55,865 bases of DNA, from contig JAUQOU010000009.1 of the NCBI GenBank assembly GCA_030550715.1, positions 1 through 55,865 of the forward strand, in the 5' to 3' direction. A model generated the notes under the pieces. The model was given only the letters and a program-made list of their open reading frames with translations. It was not told where the DNA came from and did no database searches. The position numbers were made by a program, and so were the translations under genes. This document shows positions 35,687 through 42,712 of the stretch, piece by piece (the stretch's first letter is position 1; every line of letters begins with the position of its first letter). The stretch is from a bacterium (lineage in GTDB: Bacteria > Calescibacteriota > Calescibacteriia > Calescibacteriales > Calescibacteriaceae).

Positions 35687-37162
35687 ATGAAACCACTTGC
35701 CTTCAATAACAGATTTTCCTCAACCCAGAAAAAAAACAACGGCAAATACCATAACAAAAAAACAACAAAAATCTCCTTTTTTCTACTGGTATTGCTTGGC
35801 TCAACCCAAACTCATCTTTTTGCTTATGAAAGAGAAGGAGGAATAAGTGTTGGTGCCTACGGCTCAACACGGTTTGAAATAGGTAAAGACATAATATCAG
35901 GGAAAGATAAACTCACCTTCATCCTGCGAAGAATAGTTCCAACATTCTCAGCCACAATAAAAGAGAGATTGAGGTTCTATACCGAACTTGAATTTGAAAG
36001 GTTCGGTCTTTTAGAACTCCAAGAGGACTTCGGTCAAGACACAAAAAAAGGATACTCCATACTTCACAAAACAGAAATAGAAGGTTCTCGCGGTTCTGAA
36101 ATAAAGTTGGAGCAGATGTGGGGTGAGTTTGAAATAGTAAGACCACTCCGTTTCAGAGTTGGTGCAGTTCTCCCGCCAGTCGGAAGGTTCAACATACTTC
36201 ACGATGATGACCTCTGGGAACCAGCAAGGAGACCTCTTTCTGTAAGAGATCTTACGGTTCTCCCTGAAAAAACCGCATGGACAGAGCTTGGTTTGGGTTT
36301 TACAGGAAACTTTGACCTTGCCGACTACCTCGCAGGATACGAGCTATATCTTATAAATGGTGTGACCTTAGAGCACGACCTTGAAATAATACTCACAAGG
36401 CATATACCACAAGATGAGCCAGCCCACAATATGCTCACGGTTGAAAGTGTTGTGAAGCCAAGGTTTGGCAATTTCAGTGAAGACCTGAAAAAAGAAAAAG
36501 CAATTACGGGAAGGTTCTTTTTCTCCCCAGCTATTGGACACGAAATTGCTATATCCGGCTACGCTGGAAGATATACCCCATCTTTTCTTCCAAGTGCTCT
36601 TTTGTGGTCCTCTGCTCTTGACTTCAAAACTCAAATCTCTCAAAGCTTTGAAATAGAAGCTGAATACGCTTTTACTCAGTTTTCTCAACTCGGAAAAGTT
36701 GTTGATTCTCTTGCTCAAAAAATTTCAAGTAAGGAGACCTCCGCTCTTTTTACTGGAAATGTAACGGGAGCGCTTTCAACAGAAGGAAACACCGAAATTG
36801 AGCTTGAGATGACTCTTTCTAAAAATGTTCTTGCTGATTTCAAACACGGTGGTTGGTTGCTTTTCAGGTTCAAGTTCTTTCCATCTTTCCTTAAAAACAC
36901 TCCGCTTTACCTTGATGAATCTTCAAAATTTGTTTTATTCCTGAGACCAGAGATTGTATCTTTGCAGAATATTATCACTGGCGTTGAGATTGAAGATGGG
37001 AAAGCAGAGCTCAAAAGGGAGAATAAAACCGTTTTCAGAATAACTCCGGGAATAGCTTATAGACCTACTCAGACGTGGGTTTTTTCAATCTCTTATGAGC
37101 TGACCGCTGTTGGTAAAGATGTGGGTAATATGTTTCTTTTTGGTTTTGCTTTTGGTTTATAA
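35687..37162 (+). CDS. Outer-membrane porin (OprP/OprO-like)
   Basis: 491-residue exported protein. A long basic n-region (residues 1-28) precedes a hydrophobic core FFLLVLLGSTQTHLFA with a likely cleavage site before YEREGG; the GGGAGGTG ribosome site 10 bases upstream supports this start. The mature part alternates beta strands with aromatic ends and contains FRVGAVLPPVGRFNILHDDDLWE, like the inner-loop region of phosphate-selective porins, ending in an aliphatic/aromatic strand (FLFGFAFGL). It is the first gene after the two Fur boxes, followed after 21 bp by the FMN-binding/ApbE gene. Probable role: outer-membrane passage of a substrate or partner of the redox proteins downstream. Confidence 0.7.
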   Translation: MKPLAFNNRFSSTQKKNNGKYHNKKTTKISFFLLVLLGSTQTHLFAYEREGGISVGAYGSTRFEIGKDIISGKDKLTFILRRIVPTFSATIKERLRFYTELEFERFGLLELQEDFGQDTKKGYSILHKTEIEGSRGSEIKLEQMWGEFEIVRPLRFRVGAVLPPVGRFNILHDDDLWEPARRPLSVRDLTVLPEKTAWTELGLGFTGNFDLADYLAGYELYLINGVTLEHDLEIILTRHIPQDEPAHNMLTVESVVKPRFGNFSEDLKKEKAITGRFFFSPAIGHEIAISGYAGRYTPSFLPSALLWSSALDFKTQISQSFEIEAEYAFTQFSQLGKVVDSLAQKISSKETSALFTGNVTGALSTEGNTEIELEMTLSKNVLADFKHGGWLLFRFKFFPSFLKNTPLYLDESSKFVLFLRPEIVSLQNIITGVEIEDGKAELKRENKTVFRITPGIAYRPTQTWVFSISYELTAVGKDVGNMFLFGFAFGL

Positions 37163-37183
37163 AACTCTTTAAAATAAACTGCT

Positions 37184-38383
37184 ATGATCGGGATAGCAAT
37201 ATGTCTTTTTATCTTGGGGAATACACTCTTTGAAGAAAAGCTTGTTGATGTTTCGCGGGGTGTATTCCCCGCTTCCGCTTCTCTCATATACGGAGTTATA
37301 AATATCAAAGATTACGATGGGTTTTTAGACCTTATGGCTCCCGCAAAACCAACCGTTGAGGAAAGATCTTTTGAGACAGTTTTGGCTTATGATGGTGATA
37401 AGATTTTTGGGCTGTGCTCTGTTCTGAACGAGATAGGAAAAGAAATGCCTATTACATTTCTCGTGTGTATTTCAGAAACAAAAAAACTCAAAATTGATTA
37501 CATAGATGTTCTTGTTTATAGAGAAACAAGAGGAGGAGAGATAAGGTCAAAAATTTTCCTGAATCAGTTCAGGGGTAAATCTGAGGAAGATCAGATCTCT
37601 ATTGGAAAAGATATAAGAAATATAAGAGGGGCGACTTTATCTGCTTGGGCTACCACTCGCGTTGTGAGAAAAACCTTCGCGTTGTTCAAGATACTTATTT
37701 CAGGTAAAGCGGACTTTAAATCTGTCAAGCTTATTTCAAAGCAAAAAGAGTGGAGCGAATTTGTGAGAAGATGTTTTTTGGTAGGAGATTCTTATTTATG
37801 TGTTAGTTTCAGATATCAAGGTGATAGCGTTTTATTGCTTGAAGACCTTCAAAACTTTTCAGAAAAAATTTCAAGTGATTTTTCTCAATTTTACTTCTTC
37901 AATAAGACCACTCCCTACATCCAAGAGCTTATATCAAAGTACTCTGATTTATCATCAGAGCTTGGTTTTTTCAATATATGGTGGCGTAAAGATGGCAAAG
38001 CAGACCTCGGGGGCGTATGGAAAGGATATGTTGTTGACCTTATCAAAGATTTCTTTCAGAGAAACAACATAAAAGATTTTGAGGTATCTTTCGGCTGGTC
38101 AACTTTTTACTTTTCGCAAGAGAGAAAAATTGATGTCTTCGGAAGAGTTATATCTCTTCAAGGAGCTTTGTCTGTATCTGATACTTCGTCTGGTTATAGT
38201 ACTATTTTTGACCCTTTGAGGAACGATTTTGTCAGAGAAAGAAGAAGAGTATGCGTTATTCATCAAAGTGCTGAGTTCTCAGATTTCGCTTCAACTTTAT
38301 GCGCTGTTTGGGGGAAAGGTTGCGAAAGTTATGTTTTGCTCTACGGAGGAAAAGTTATATTTGACTATGACAGCAGCAGATAA
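37184..38383 (+). CDS. FMN-binding domain fused to ApbE-type flavin transferase
   Basis: Periplasmic fusion. N-terminal segment MIGIAICLFILGN may act as a short signal or anchor. Residues about 60-165 form an FMN_bind domain with the flavinylation stretch IRGATLSAWATTR (acceptor threonine about T151; the usual serine before GAT is arginine). Residues about 185-399 form an ApbE domain (FAD:protein FMN transferase): GGVWKGYVVDLIKDFF, EVSFGWSTFYF, SDTSSGYSTIFDPL and SAEFSDFASTLCAVWG. The fusion suggests the transferase attaches FMN to its own FMN_bind domain. It sits in the Fur-box operon between porin and cytochrome, so the holoprotein probably passes electrons across the periplasm. Confidence 0.75.
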   Translation: MIGIAICLFILGNTLFEEKLVDVSRGVFPASASLIYGVINIKDYDGFLDLMAPAKPTVEERSFETVLAYDGDKIFGLCSVLNEIGKEMPITFLVCISETKKLKIDYIDVLVYRETRGGEIRSKIFLNQFRGKSEEDQISIGKDIRNIRGATLSAWATTRVVRKTFALFKILISGKADFKSVKLISKQKEWSEFVRRCFLVGDSYLCVSFRYQGDSVLLLEDLQNFSEKISSDFSQFYFFNKTTPYIQELISKYSDLSSELGFFNIWWRKDGKADLGGVWKGYVVDLIKDFFQRNNIKDFEVSFGWSTFYFSQERKIDVFGRVISLQGALSVSDTSSGYSTIFDPLRNDFVRERRRVCVIHQSAEFSDFASTLCAVWGKGCESYVLLYGGKVIFDYDSSR

Positions 38384-38430
38384 AAAATCTCATTTTTTAA
38401 TCCTTTCGCCTTTGGAGGTGTAAATGATTT

Positions 38431-38892
38431 ATGAATAGGAATTGGATGAGAGCTTTTTTATTCTTTTACTTTTTTGTTTTCTCGGCTTGTTTTTTTGTCT
38501 GCAAACCAAAAACTAAAATTGAAGACAGAAGAGTTGTTATTTTCTTGACAAAAGAAGAAAGGGAGCTTGTTCTTCGTGAAATGAGGGAACTCCTGCGTTC
38601 AGTTCATATGATAATTTATGGTATTTCAATGGGAGATTACGATTTAGCATATCTTTATGCTAAATCTTCTGGAATGGAGATGGTGAATAAGCTTTCAGCT
38701 GTGGAAAAGACGCTACTTTTGAAACTTCCAGGTGATTTCAAGAAGTTGGGATTTGAAACCCATAAGCAGTTTGATGAGCTTGCAGAGGTCATAAAATCCA
38801 GAGAGAACCAAAAGATAATGAATAATCTTGCGAATCTCCTATCTAGGTGTGTTTCTTGCCATGATACTTACAGCATTCAAGCTGAAAAATAG
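38431..38892 (+). CDS. c'-type (class II) cytochrome lipoprotein
   Basis: 153-residue lipoprotein with a lipobox VFSAC (cysteine about residue 20) and a single haem motif CVSCH close to the C-terminus, the position typical of four-helix class II cytochromes c. The helices (EERELVLREMRELLRSVHMI, KQFDELAEVIKSREN) fit that fold. Ribosome site GGAGGTG lies upstream, with another ATG between that leads to a stop codon. The final codons IQAEK and following bases are repeated at 52005-52021, past the CRISPR-Cas island. It would accept electrons from the neighbouring flavoprotein, an inference from position. Confidence 0.8.
   Translation: MNRNWMRAFLFFYFFVFSACFFVCKPKTKIEDRRVVIFLTKEERELVLREMRELLRSVHMIIYGISMGDYDLAYLYAKSSGMEMVNKLSAVEKTLLLKLPGDFKKLGFETHKQFDELAEVIKSRENQKIMNNLANLLSRCVSCHDTYSIQAEK
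38874..38890. repeat. Left 17-bp direct repeat bounding the CRISPR-Cas island
   Basis: CATTCAAGCTGAAAAAT, covering the last codons of the cytochrome gene. It is identical to 52005-52021, and similarity continues on both sides with small indels (ATACTT before; GAAACTAAA after). See the right copy. Confidence 0.7.
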
Positions 38893-39018
38893 GAAACTAA
38901 AGTTTTTCGTTTTACTTGACTTTTTTGAAAAAAATGATTAAAATAATTGCTGGAACTTTGACGCAATTTTTTGAAAAAATTGAGCCGGAAACCTTGATTT
39001 TATTAGGGTTTTTTTGCG
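38893..39018 (+). promoter_or_regulatory. CRISPR leader with promoter
   Basis: A textbook promoter sits 20-50 bases after the cytochrome stop: TTGACT (38916-38921), 17-bp spacer, TAAAAT (38939-38944). It is followed by GAACTTTGACGCAATTTTT (38953-38971) and a run of T before the first repeat at 39019. Direction agrees with the crRNA 8-base handle ATTTAAAC at the 3' end of the repeats. The core is duplicated near 459-493. Confidence 0.75.
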
Positions 39019-39240
39019 GTTTTAATATGCCAAAGAGGAATTTAAACATGAAGCAATAAAGGGACAAGTTCAGAAGGAATTAGGTTTTAATATGCCAAAG
39101 AGGAATTTAAACACTATTGCTGTCTTCAATCTCTCCATAACAACCTCGTTTTAATATGCCAAAGAGGAATTTAAACAAGAAGATGTAATTTTTCATTTTT
39201 TTCACTGTGGCGTTTTAATATGCCAAAGAGGAATTTAAAC
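39019..39240 (+). CRISPR. CRISPR array, four 29-bp repeats, three spacers
   Basis: Identical 29-bp repeats at 39019-39047, 39084-39112, 39148-39176 and 39212-39240; they begin GTTTTAATATGCC and end AAAGAGGAATTTAAAC. Spacers are 36, 35 and 35 bp. The 3' end ATTTAAAC resembles the 5' handle of type I-B/III crRNAs. The array is very short and has no adjacent cas1, cas2 or cas6, so adaptation and crRNA processing must come from elsewhere in the genome or be lost. By eye no spacer matches the rest of the window. Confidence 0.97.
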
Positions 39241-39243
39241 AAA

Positions 39244-39260
39244 TTTTTGCTTCGCAAAAA
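39244..39260. terminator. AT-rich hairpin after the array
   Basis: TTTTTGC-TTC-GCAAAAA, followed by CTTCTTTTAT, three bases past the last repeat. It could end array transcription, or be the remaining half of an attC-like site, since AACGTTATAT follows at 39277-39286. Confidence 0.35.
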
Positions 39261-39279
39261 CTTCTTTTATGCATAGAAC

Positions 39280-39286
39280 GTTATAT
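39280..39286 (+). other. Possible cassette left boundary (GTTATAT)
   Basis: GTTATAT inside AGAACGTTATAT fits the GTTRRRY-like core at the start of integron cassettes. Its complement ATATAAC is matched with one difference by AGATAAC at 40642-40648, as expected when a cassette carries its own attC at the far end. The context GAACGTTA recurs at 40710-40717. Confidence 0.35.
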
Positions 39287-39311
39287 GAAATCGCTTTAGT
39301 GAGGTTATGAT

Positions 39312-40604
39312 ATGAAAAAGATAAATATTCCTTGTTTCTTTATGCTTTGCACTAATACCACAGAGAAAGAATGTCTCGAAAAAGGTTTATTTGGCGATAG
39401 AGAATACCGTTTACCTTATCTAAAATCAATAAAGAAGGGAGATATTGGTTTTTTATTGAACCTCTCTCGAGACCAACTCCTCGGGATTTTTGTAGCAGAA
39501 AGTGAAGCACGACTTAATATTGACCCGAATGCTTGGGGTGGTGGATTTCCTGCCCAGGTAAAAGTGAAGCTAATTGGCCAATTACAAAGAGTTGATAAAG
39601 CCTCAGAGAAATTAGAAAAAATCATAGAACTCAGAGAAATACAAAGAGATCCATTTCCCTATAAAGTTCCATTAAGAAACACATATGGACCAGACATCAC
39701 CGATAAGGTAATATCACTGTTTACACTTACTGATAATGTTAGAGAATACTTTAAAATCCCGCCACCAGAAGAAATTGGTTTATATCCAGAATACAAATTA
39801 GAAGATGTTGCTGGTTTAGAGGATGTAAAGCGTTTCATATATCAAAGAATTATTGCACCATTTGAAGACGAGGAAACAGCTTATAAATTAGGACTGAGAA
39901 TAGGGGGAGGGCTTTTACTTTTTGGTCCTCCCGGCACAGGAAAGACGCTTGTAGCTATGGCGATTGCGAACCATATTGAGGCAAAATTTATAGAGATAAG
40001 TCCCTCTGTGATTATAGGTTATCCAGGCGAAGCTGAGAGGCGGATAGAAAATATATTTGCATCATTAGACAAAGAACCTCGAGCCGTTGTGTTCCTTGAT
40101 GAAGCAGAGTGGGTTTTATGTAAACGAGAAGACCAGACATCATCGGTAATGCAGAGAATTACTCCTGTTCTATTAGCTCAATTAAGCAGAATATTCAGGC
40201 AAAAGAGAAAGCCAATTATTGTTATTGCTGCCACGAATAAGCCTGAAATGATAGATCCAGCGTTCCTTCGTCCGGGAAGATTTGATAGAATTTTTTATGT
40301 AGGATTACCTGATAAAGATGCAAGAGCTAAGATTATAGAGAGATGCCTTAAAAATAGGGAACACGAATTAAGCGAAGACGATATTTCAGAAATTGCGGGA
40401 AAGTTAGAGGGCTATTCCGGTGCAGATATAGAAAACATTATCGAAGAAGCAGCATTTATTGCATTTGAAGAGAGAAATGCGAGGCCCGCAAAAATAACAA
40501 AGAATGATATAATGAATGCTGTAGAAAAAATACCTAAATCGGTTAAACCAGAAGAAGAGGAACAAATAAAGGAATGGGCCAAAGAACGAGGCATAAAAAT
40601 ATGA
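39312..40604 (+). CDS. DCD-like domain fused to AAA+ ATPase
   Basis: 430 residues. Residues about 8-90 match the DCD (development and cell death) domain known mainly from plants: FMLCTNTTEKECLEKGLFG, IKKGDIGFLLN, LLGIFVAESEARLNIDPNAW and FPAQVKV follow that order closely. Residues about 160-410 are a classical AAA ATPase of the Cdc48/Vps4/SpoVK type: Walker A GPPGTGKT (205-212), Walker B VVFLDEAE (259-266), ATNKPEMIDPAFLRPGRFDR with sensor and arginine fingers, and a helical lid. A GAGG ribosome site precedes the ATG. It lies between the CRISPR array and the Cmr genes, in a cassette-like segment. Likely role: a PUA-like reader coupled to a remodelling motor, possibly in defence; unproven. Confidence 0.8.
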   Translation: MKKINIPCFFMLCTNTTEKECLEKGLFGDREYRLPYLKSIKKGDIGFLLNLSRDQLLGIFVAESEARLNIDPNAWGGGFPAQVKVKLIGQLQRVDKASEKLEKIIELREIQRDPFPYKVPLRNTYGPDITDKVISLFTLTDNVREYFKIPPPEEIGLYPEYKLEDVAGLEDVKRFIYQRIIAPFEDEETAYKLGLRIGGGLLLFGPPGTGKTLVAMAIANHIEAKFIEISPSVIIGYPGEAERRIENIFASLDKEPRAVVFLDEAEWVLCKREDQTSSVMQRITPVLLAQLSRIFRQKRKPIIVIAATNKPEMIDPAFLRPGRFDRIFYVGLPDKDARAKIIERCLKNREHELSEDDISEIAGKLEGYSGADIENIIEEAAFIAFEERNARPAKITKNDIMNAVEKIPKSVKPEEEEQIKEWAKERGIKI

Positions 40605-40771
40605 ATGAGATGATTGAGAAAATTGAAAGAATAGTGACTACAGATAACACTGGCTATACGGCTCATTTCGTTTGCCCAAATCGGCTTACGCCGACTTCGT
40701 ATAGCCCGAGAACGTTAGGCGAAATTCAAATGATGAAGGAGGTTTTTGAAAAATGCCCGATAAAGATGTAA
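40601..40771 (+). CDS. Small ORF overlapping the ATPase stop and the attC-like site
   Basis: A 56-residue frame whose ATG overlaps the ATPase TGA (ATGA), the usual sign of translational coupling. Only about the first 18 residues (MNEMIEKIERIVTTDNTG) lie before the palindromic site; the next 25 are encoded by the palindrome itself, so this may be a cut-off gene or a fortuitous frame. The end overlaps the next small gene by 19 bases. No family recognised. Confidence 0.3.
   Translation: MNEMIEKIERIVTTDNTGYTAHFVCPNRLTPTSYSPRTLGEIQMMKEVFEKCPIKM
40642..40720 (+). other. attC-like imperfect palindrome
   Basis: Outer boxes AGATAAC (40642-40648) and GTTAGGC (40714-40720) in the RYYYAAC/GTTRRRY style; inner arms GGCTATACG (40652-40660) and CGTATAGCC (40698-40706), exactly complementary, separated from the outer boxes by 3 and 7 bases; a variable centre with its own hairpin TCGGC-TTAC-GCCGA (40681-40694). 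Size (79 bp) and layout fit integron recombination sites. No integrase gene or attI is in the window. Confidence 0.5.
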
Positions 40772-40914
40772 AGACAATCCGTGACCTCATTTATTACCAG
40801 TATGCAAAAATTATCGCTAAGAGAGCTTTCGGGAAGGAAGCAAAGAAAAAAAATTATGGATTTATAAAAAAGACTTTCCTTGAATTGAAAGAGGAATTTA
40901 AACTTGGAATTTAA
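40753..40914 (+). CDS. Small conserved-looking protein, probably C-terminally truncated
   Basis: 53 residues, with AAGGAGG 11 bases before the ATG. Basic and helical: KTIRDLIYYQYAKIIAKRAFGKEAK, then YGFIKKTFLELK. I recall small proteins with the KTIRDLIYYQYAKIIAKSAF start from other genomes that continue FRELKSGK-like; if so, the last residues EEFKLGI replace the normal tail. Those codons are exactly the 16 bases shared with the CRISPR repeat (40888-40903). It would be the first gene of a second, truncated cassette. Function unknown. Confidence 0.5.
   Translation: MPDKDVKTIRDLIYYQYAKIIAKRAFGKEAKKKNYGFIKKTFLELKEEFKLGI
40888..40903 (+). repeat. 16-bp copy of the CRISPR repeat 3' half
   Basis: AAAGAGGAATTTAAAC is identical to the last 16 bases of every repeat in the array. 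With the copy ending the array (39225-39240) it forms direct repeats around the ATPase segment. The preceding 13 bases do not resemble the repeat 5' half. Confidence 0.65.
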
Positions 40915-40957
40915 GCTTTGCTTTAATTCTTTTTAAAATTAAAATATATTTCTGTTG

Positions 40958-41956
40958 ATGAAAAGCGTCAATCTAAATTGTGAAATAATAACTCCCCTTT
41001 TTATGGGGGGTGCTTCACAGCAACCAGAACTTAGAGCTCAATCCTTTAACGGTCTGTTCAGATATTGGTTCAGATTACTCGGTGGCTCCTTCGAAGATGA
41101 AAAAAAATTATTTGGATGGGGAGGTGAAGGTGCTATTAAAGGATTGGTTCAGATTTCAGTAATTAAAGGGCAAAATATTAATACTTCTAATTTTCAGAGG
41201 AATGGTCAGGGCTATAACTATTTGGGTTTTTCTCTTGCTTTAACCAGAAGACAATGTATAAATTCTTCTCAAAGCTTTAAATTAACTTTCCGTTTCCATC
41301 CAAAAACTACCGATGAAGACATCAAAAAATTTTTATGTTCGGTTTGGTGTGCTTTTTATCTTGGGAATTTTGGAAGTAGAAGTAGAAGGGGATTTGGTTC
41401 AATAGTAGTTGAAAATATAAATGGATATATACCAATTGGGTTTAATTTGAAGTTTAAACCTGAAAATGATCAAAGCATAGAAAATTGGCTTAAAGAACAA
41501 CTTGATTTTATTAAAACTTTGAATTACTGGAAACCAAGAGACGATATTCCTTATATATTTGAAAATTTAGAGATGTGGAGAATAAGTAATTCCTACGCAG
41601 ATTATATCCAGCTTTTGGATAGAATTGGTACTGAATATAGAAGCTTCAGGAGTGGAAAAAATATCGAAGATAGAATTTGGCTTGGACTTCCAATTGGTAA
41701 GATTATCCCACAAATAGGAAACGAAAAAGGTCGTCGTGCTTCTCCTCTAATCTTCAAAATAATTGAATTTAATAATCAATTTGAAGGTTTTATTCTGGTT
41801 TTCAAGCCAAACAAAAATCACGATTTTAAATTCCTTCCAGATAATGCAACCCTGAATTTAAAGGGTGTTAATTTAGAAAAACCAAATTGGGATATTATCG
41901 GTAATTTTACACAAACTTTAAATAATCATAACATCATAAACAAAATTTATCCATAA
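40958..41956 (+). CDS. cmr1: Type III-B RAMP protein Cmr1 (copy a)
   Basis: Subunit of the Cmr crRNA-guided effector that caps the target 3' side. The Cmr1 start is plain: CEIITPLFMGGASQQPELRAQSFNGLFRYWFRLLGG, then a FLGNFGSRSRRGFGSI glycine-rich loop near residue 150, and RRASPLIFKI in the C-terminal part. 332 residues from the ATG at 40958; a TTG one codon earlier is possible. First gene of the operon, 43 bp after the 53-residue gene. A second, divergent Cmr1 lies at 48717, so this locus has two. Codon use is richer in AAA, TTA and ATT than the housekeeping genes, in line with transfer. Confidence 0.88.
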   Translation: MKSVNLNCEIITPLFMGGASQQPELRAQSFNGLFRYWFRLLGGSFEDEKKLFGWGGEGAIKGLVQISVIKGQNINTSNFQRNGQGYNYLGFSLALTRRQCINSSQSFKLTFRFHPKTTDEDIKKFLCSVWCAFYLGNFGSRSRRGFGSIVVENINGYIPIGFNLKFKPENDQSIENWLKEQLDFIKTLNYWKPRDDIPYIFENLEMWRISNSYADYIQLLDRIGTEYRSFRSGKNIEDRIWLGLPIGKIIPQIGNEKGRRASPLIFKIIEFNNQFEGFILVFKPNKNHDFKFLPDNATLNLKGVNLEKPNWDIIGNFTQTLNNHNIINKIYP

Positions 41957-41968
41957 AGGAGGGTAATT

Positions 41969-42712
41969 ATGACGAATGATGGTTTAAAAACTAAACAGCA
42001 GAAAGTAGCAAAGCTTGCTTTGGAATGTATAGAAAGAATAAAGTTATTAAAAGAAGGAAAGTGGAAAGAGCTAGATCTGAACCAAAATCAAACGCAAGAA
42101 TTTTTGCCTGAAACTTTTGATAATTTTATAAATTATAAAAACTACGAAGGAGCTAAAAAAGAATCTTTTCAATCATTCTTGAAATGGTTCTTTGACGAAA
42201 AAAAGAATAAAGAATTGAGGGATATTTTAGAACTTGCAGAAGGTCGGGATAGAAAGGAGAAAATAGAAAATATAAAAGAATATATTCTTAACCCAGATAA
42301 GCCGGAAGTTCAGGAAAAAGTTAGGAAAAAAGAACTTGAAGAAAAACTTAAAATATACTATGAAAATTTTAAAAGCTCATTTAACTATCCGAATTATATA
42401 GATGAATATTCCTCCCACATAAAGCGTCTTCCTTCTATGATTGTTTCTAATGGCTTAATCCCAACGCTACTATTTTATAAATCAAAAGGAAAGGATAGAG
42501 GACAGATTTATCAAGATGTTTCTGAAATTTTGGAAAAATTAGGGTTCTCCCCTTATGTAGAATGGAAAGAAAACAATACGGGAAAAGAACTATTAGATTT
42601 CTTACTTGAGACCGACTCACAGACACTACGACTTGCCACAACTGAAATTTTGAATATTGCAAACTGGCTGAAAAGAGTGGCGGAAGCAGAATTAAAGGAG
42701 AAAGAAGGATGA
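41969..42712 (+). CDS. cmr5: Cmr5-type small subunit with large internal insertion (copy a)
   Basis: Helical small subunit (Cas11) lining the Cmr filament. The C-terminal ~95 residues are typical Cmr5: RLPSMIVSNGLIPTLLFYKSKG, then TDSQTLRLATTEILNIANWLKR. The N-terminal helix KTKQQKVAKLALECIERI also matches the start of Cmr5. Between them lie about 125 extra charged residues (about 25-150), absent from the 107-residue copy at 48397. An AGGAGGG ribosome site precedes the ATG. It overlaps the CARF gene by four bases (ATGA). Confidence 0.8.
   Translation: MTNDGLKTKQQKVAKLALECIERIKLLKEGKWKELDLNQNQTQEFLPETFDNFINYKNYEGAKKESFQSFLKWFFDEKKNKELRDILELAEGRDRKEKIENIKEYILNPDKPEVQEKVRKKELEEKLKIYYENFKSSFNYPNYIDEYSSHIKRLPSMIVSNGLIPTLLFYKSKGKDRGQIYQDVSEILEKLGFSPYVEWKENNTGKELLDFLLETDSQTLRLATTEILNIANWLKRVAEAELKEKEG

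Noticed and set aside
39048-39211. Possible self-targeting spacers
   Set aside because: Comparing the three spacers by eye with the window on both strands gave no match; a database search for phage or plasmid targets could not be done.
40574-40600. Earlier start for the small gene at 40601 within the ATPase coding sequence
   Set aside because: The ATGA overlap at 40601 is the usual coupled start; the extra codons have no ribosome site.
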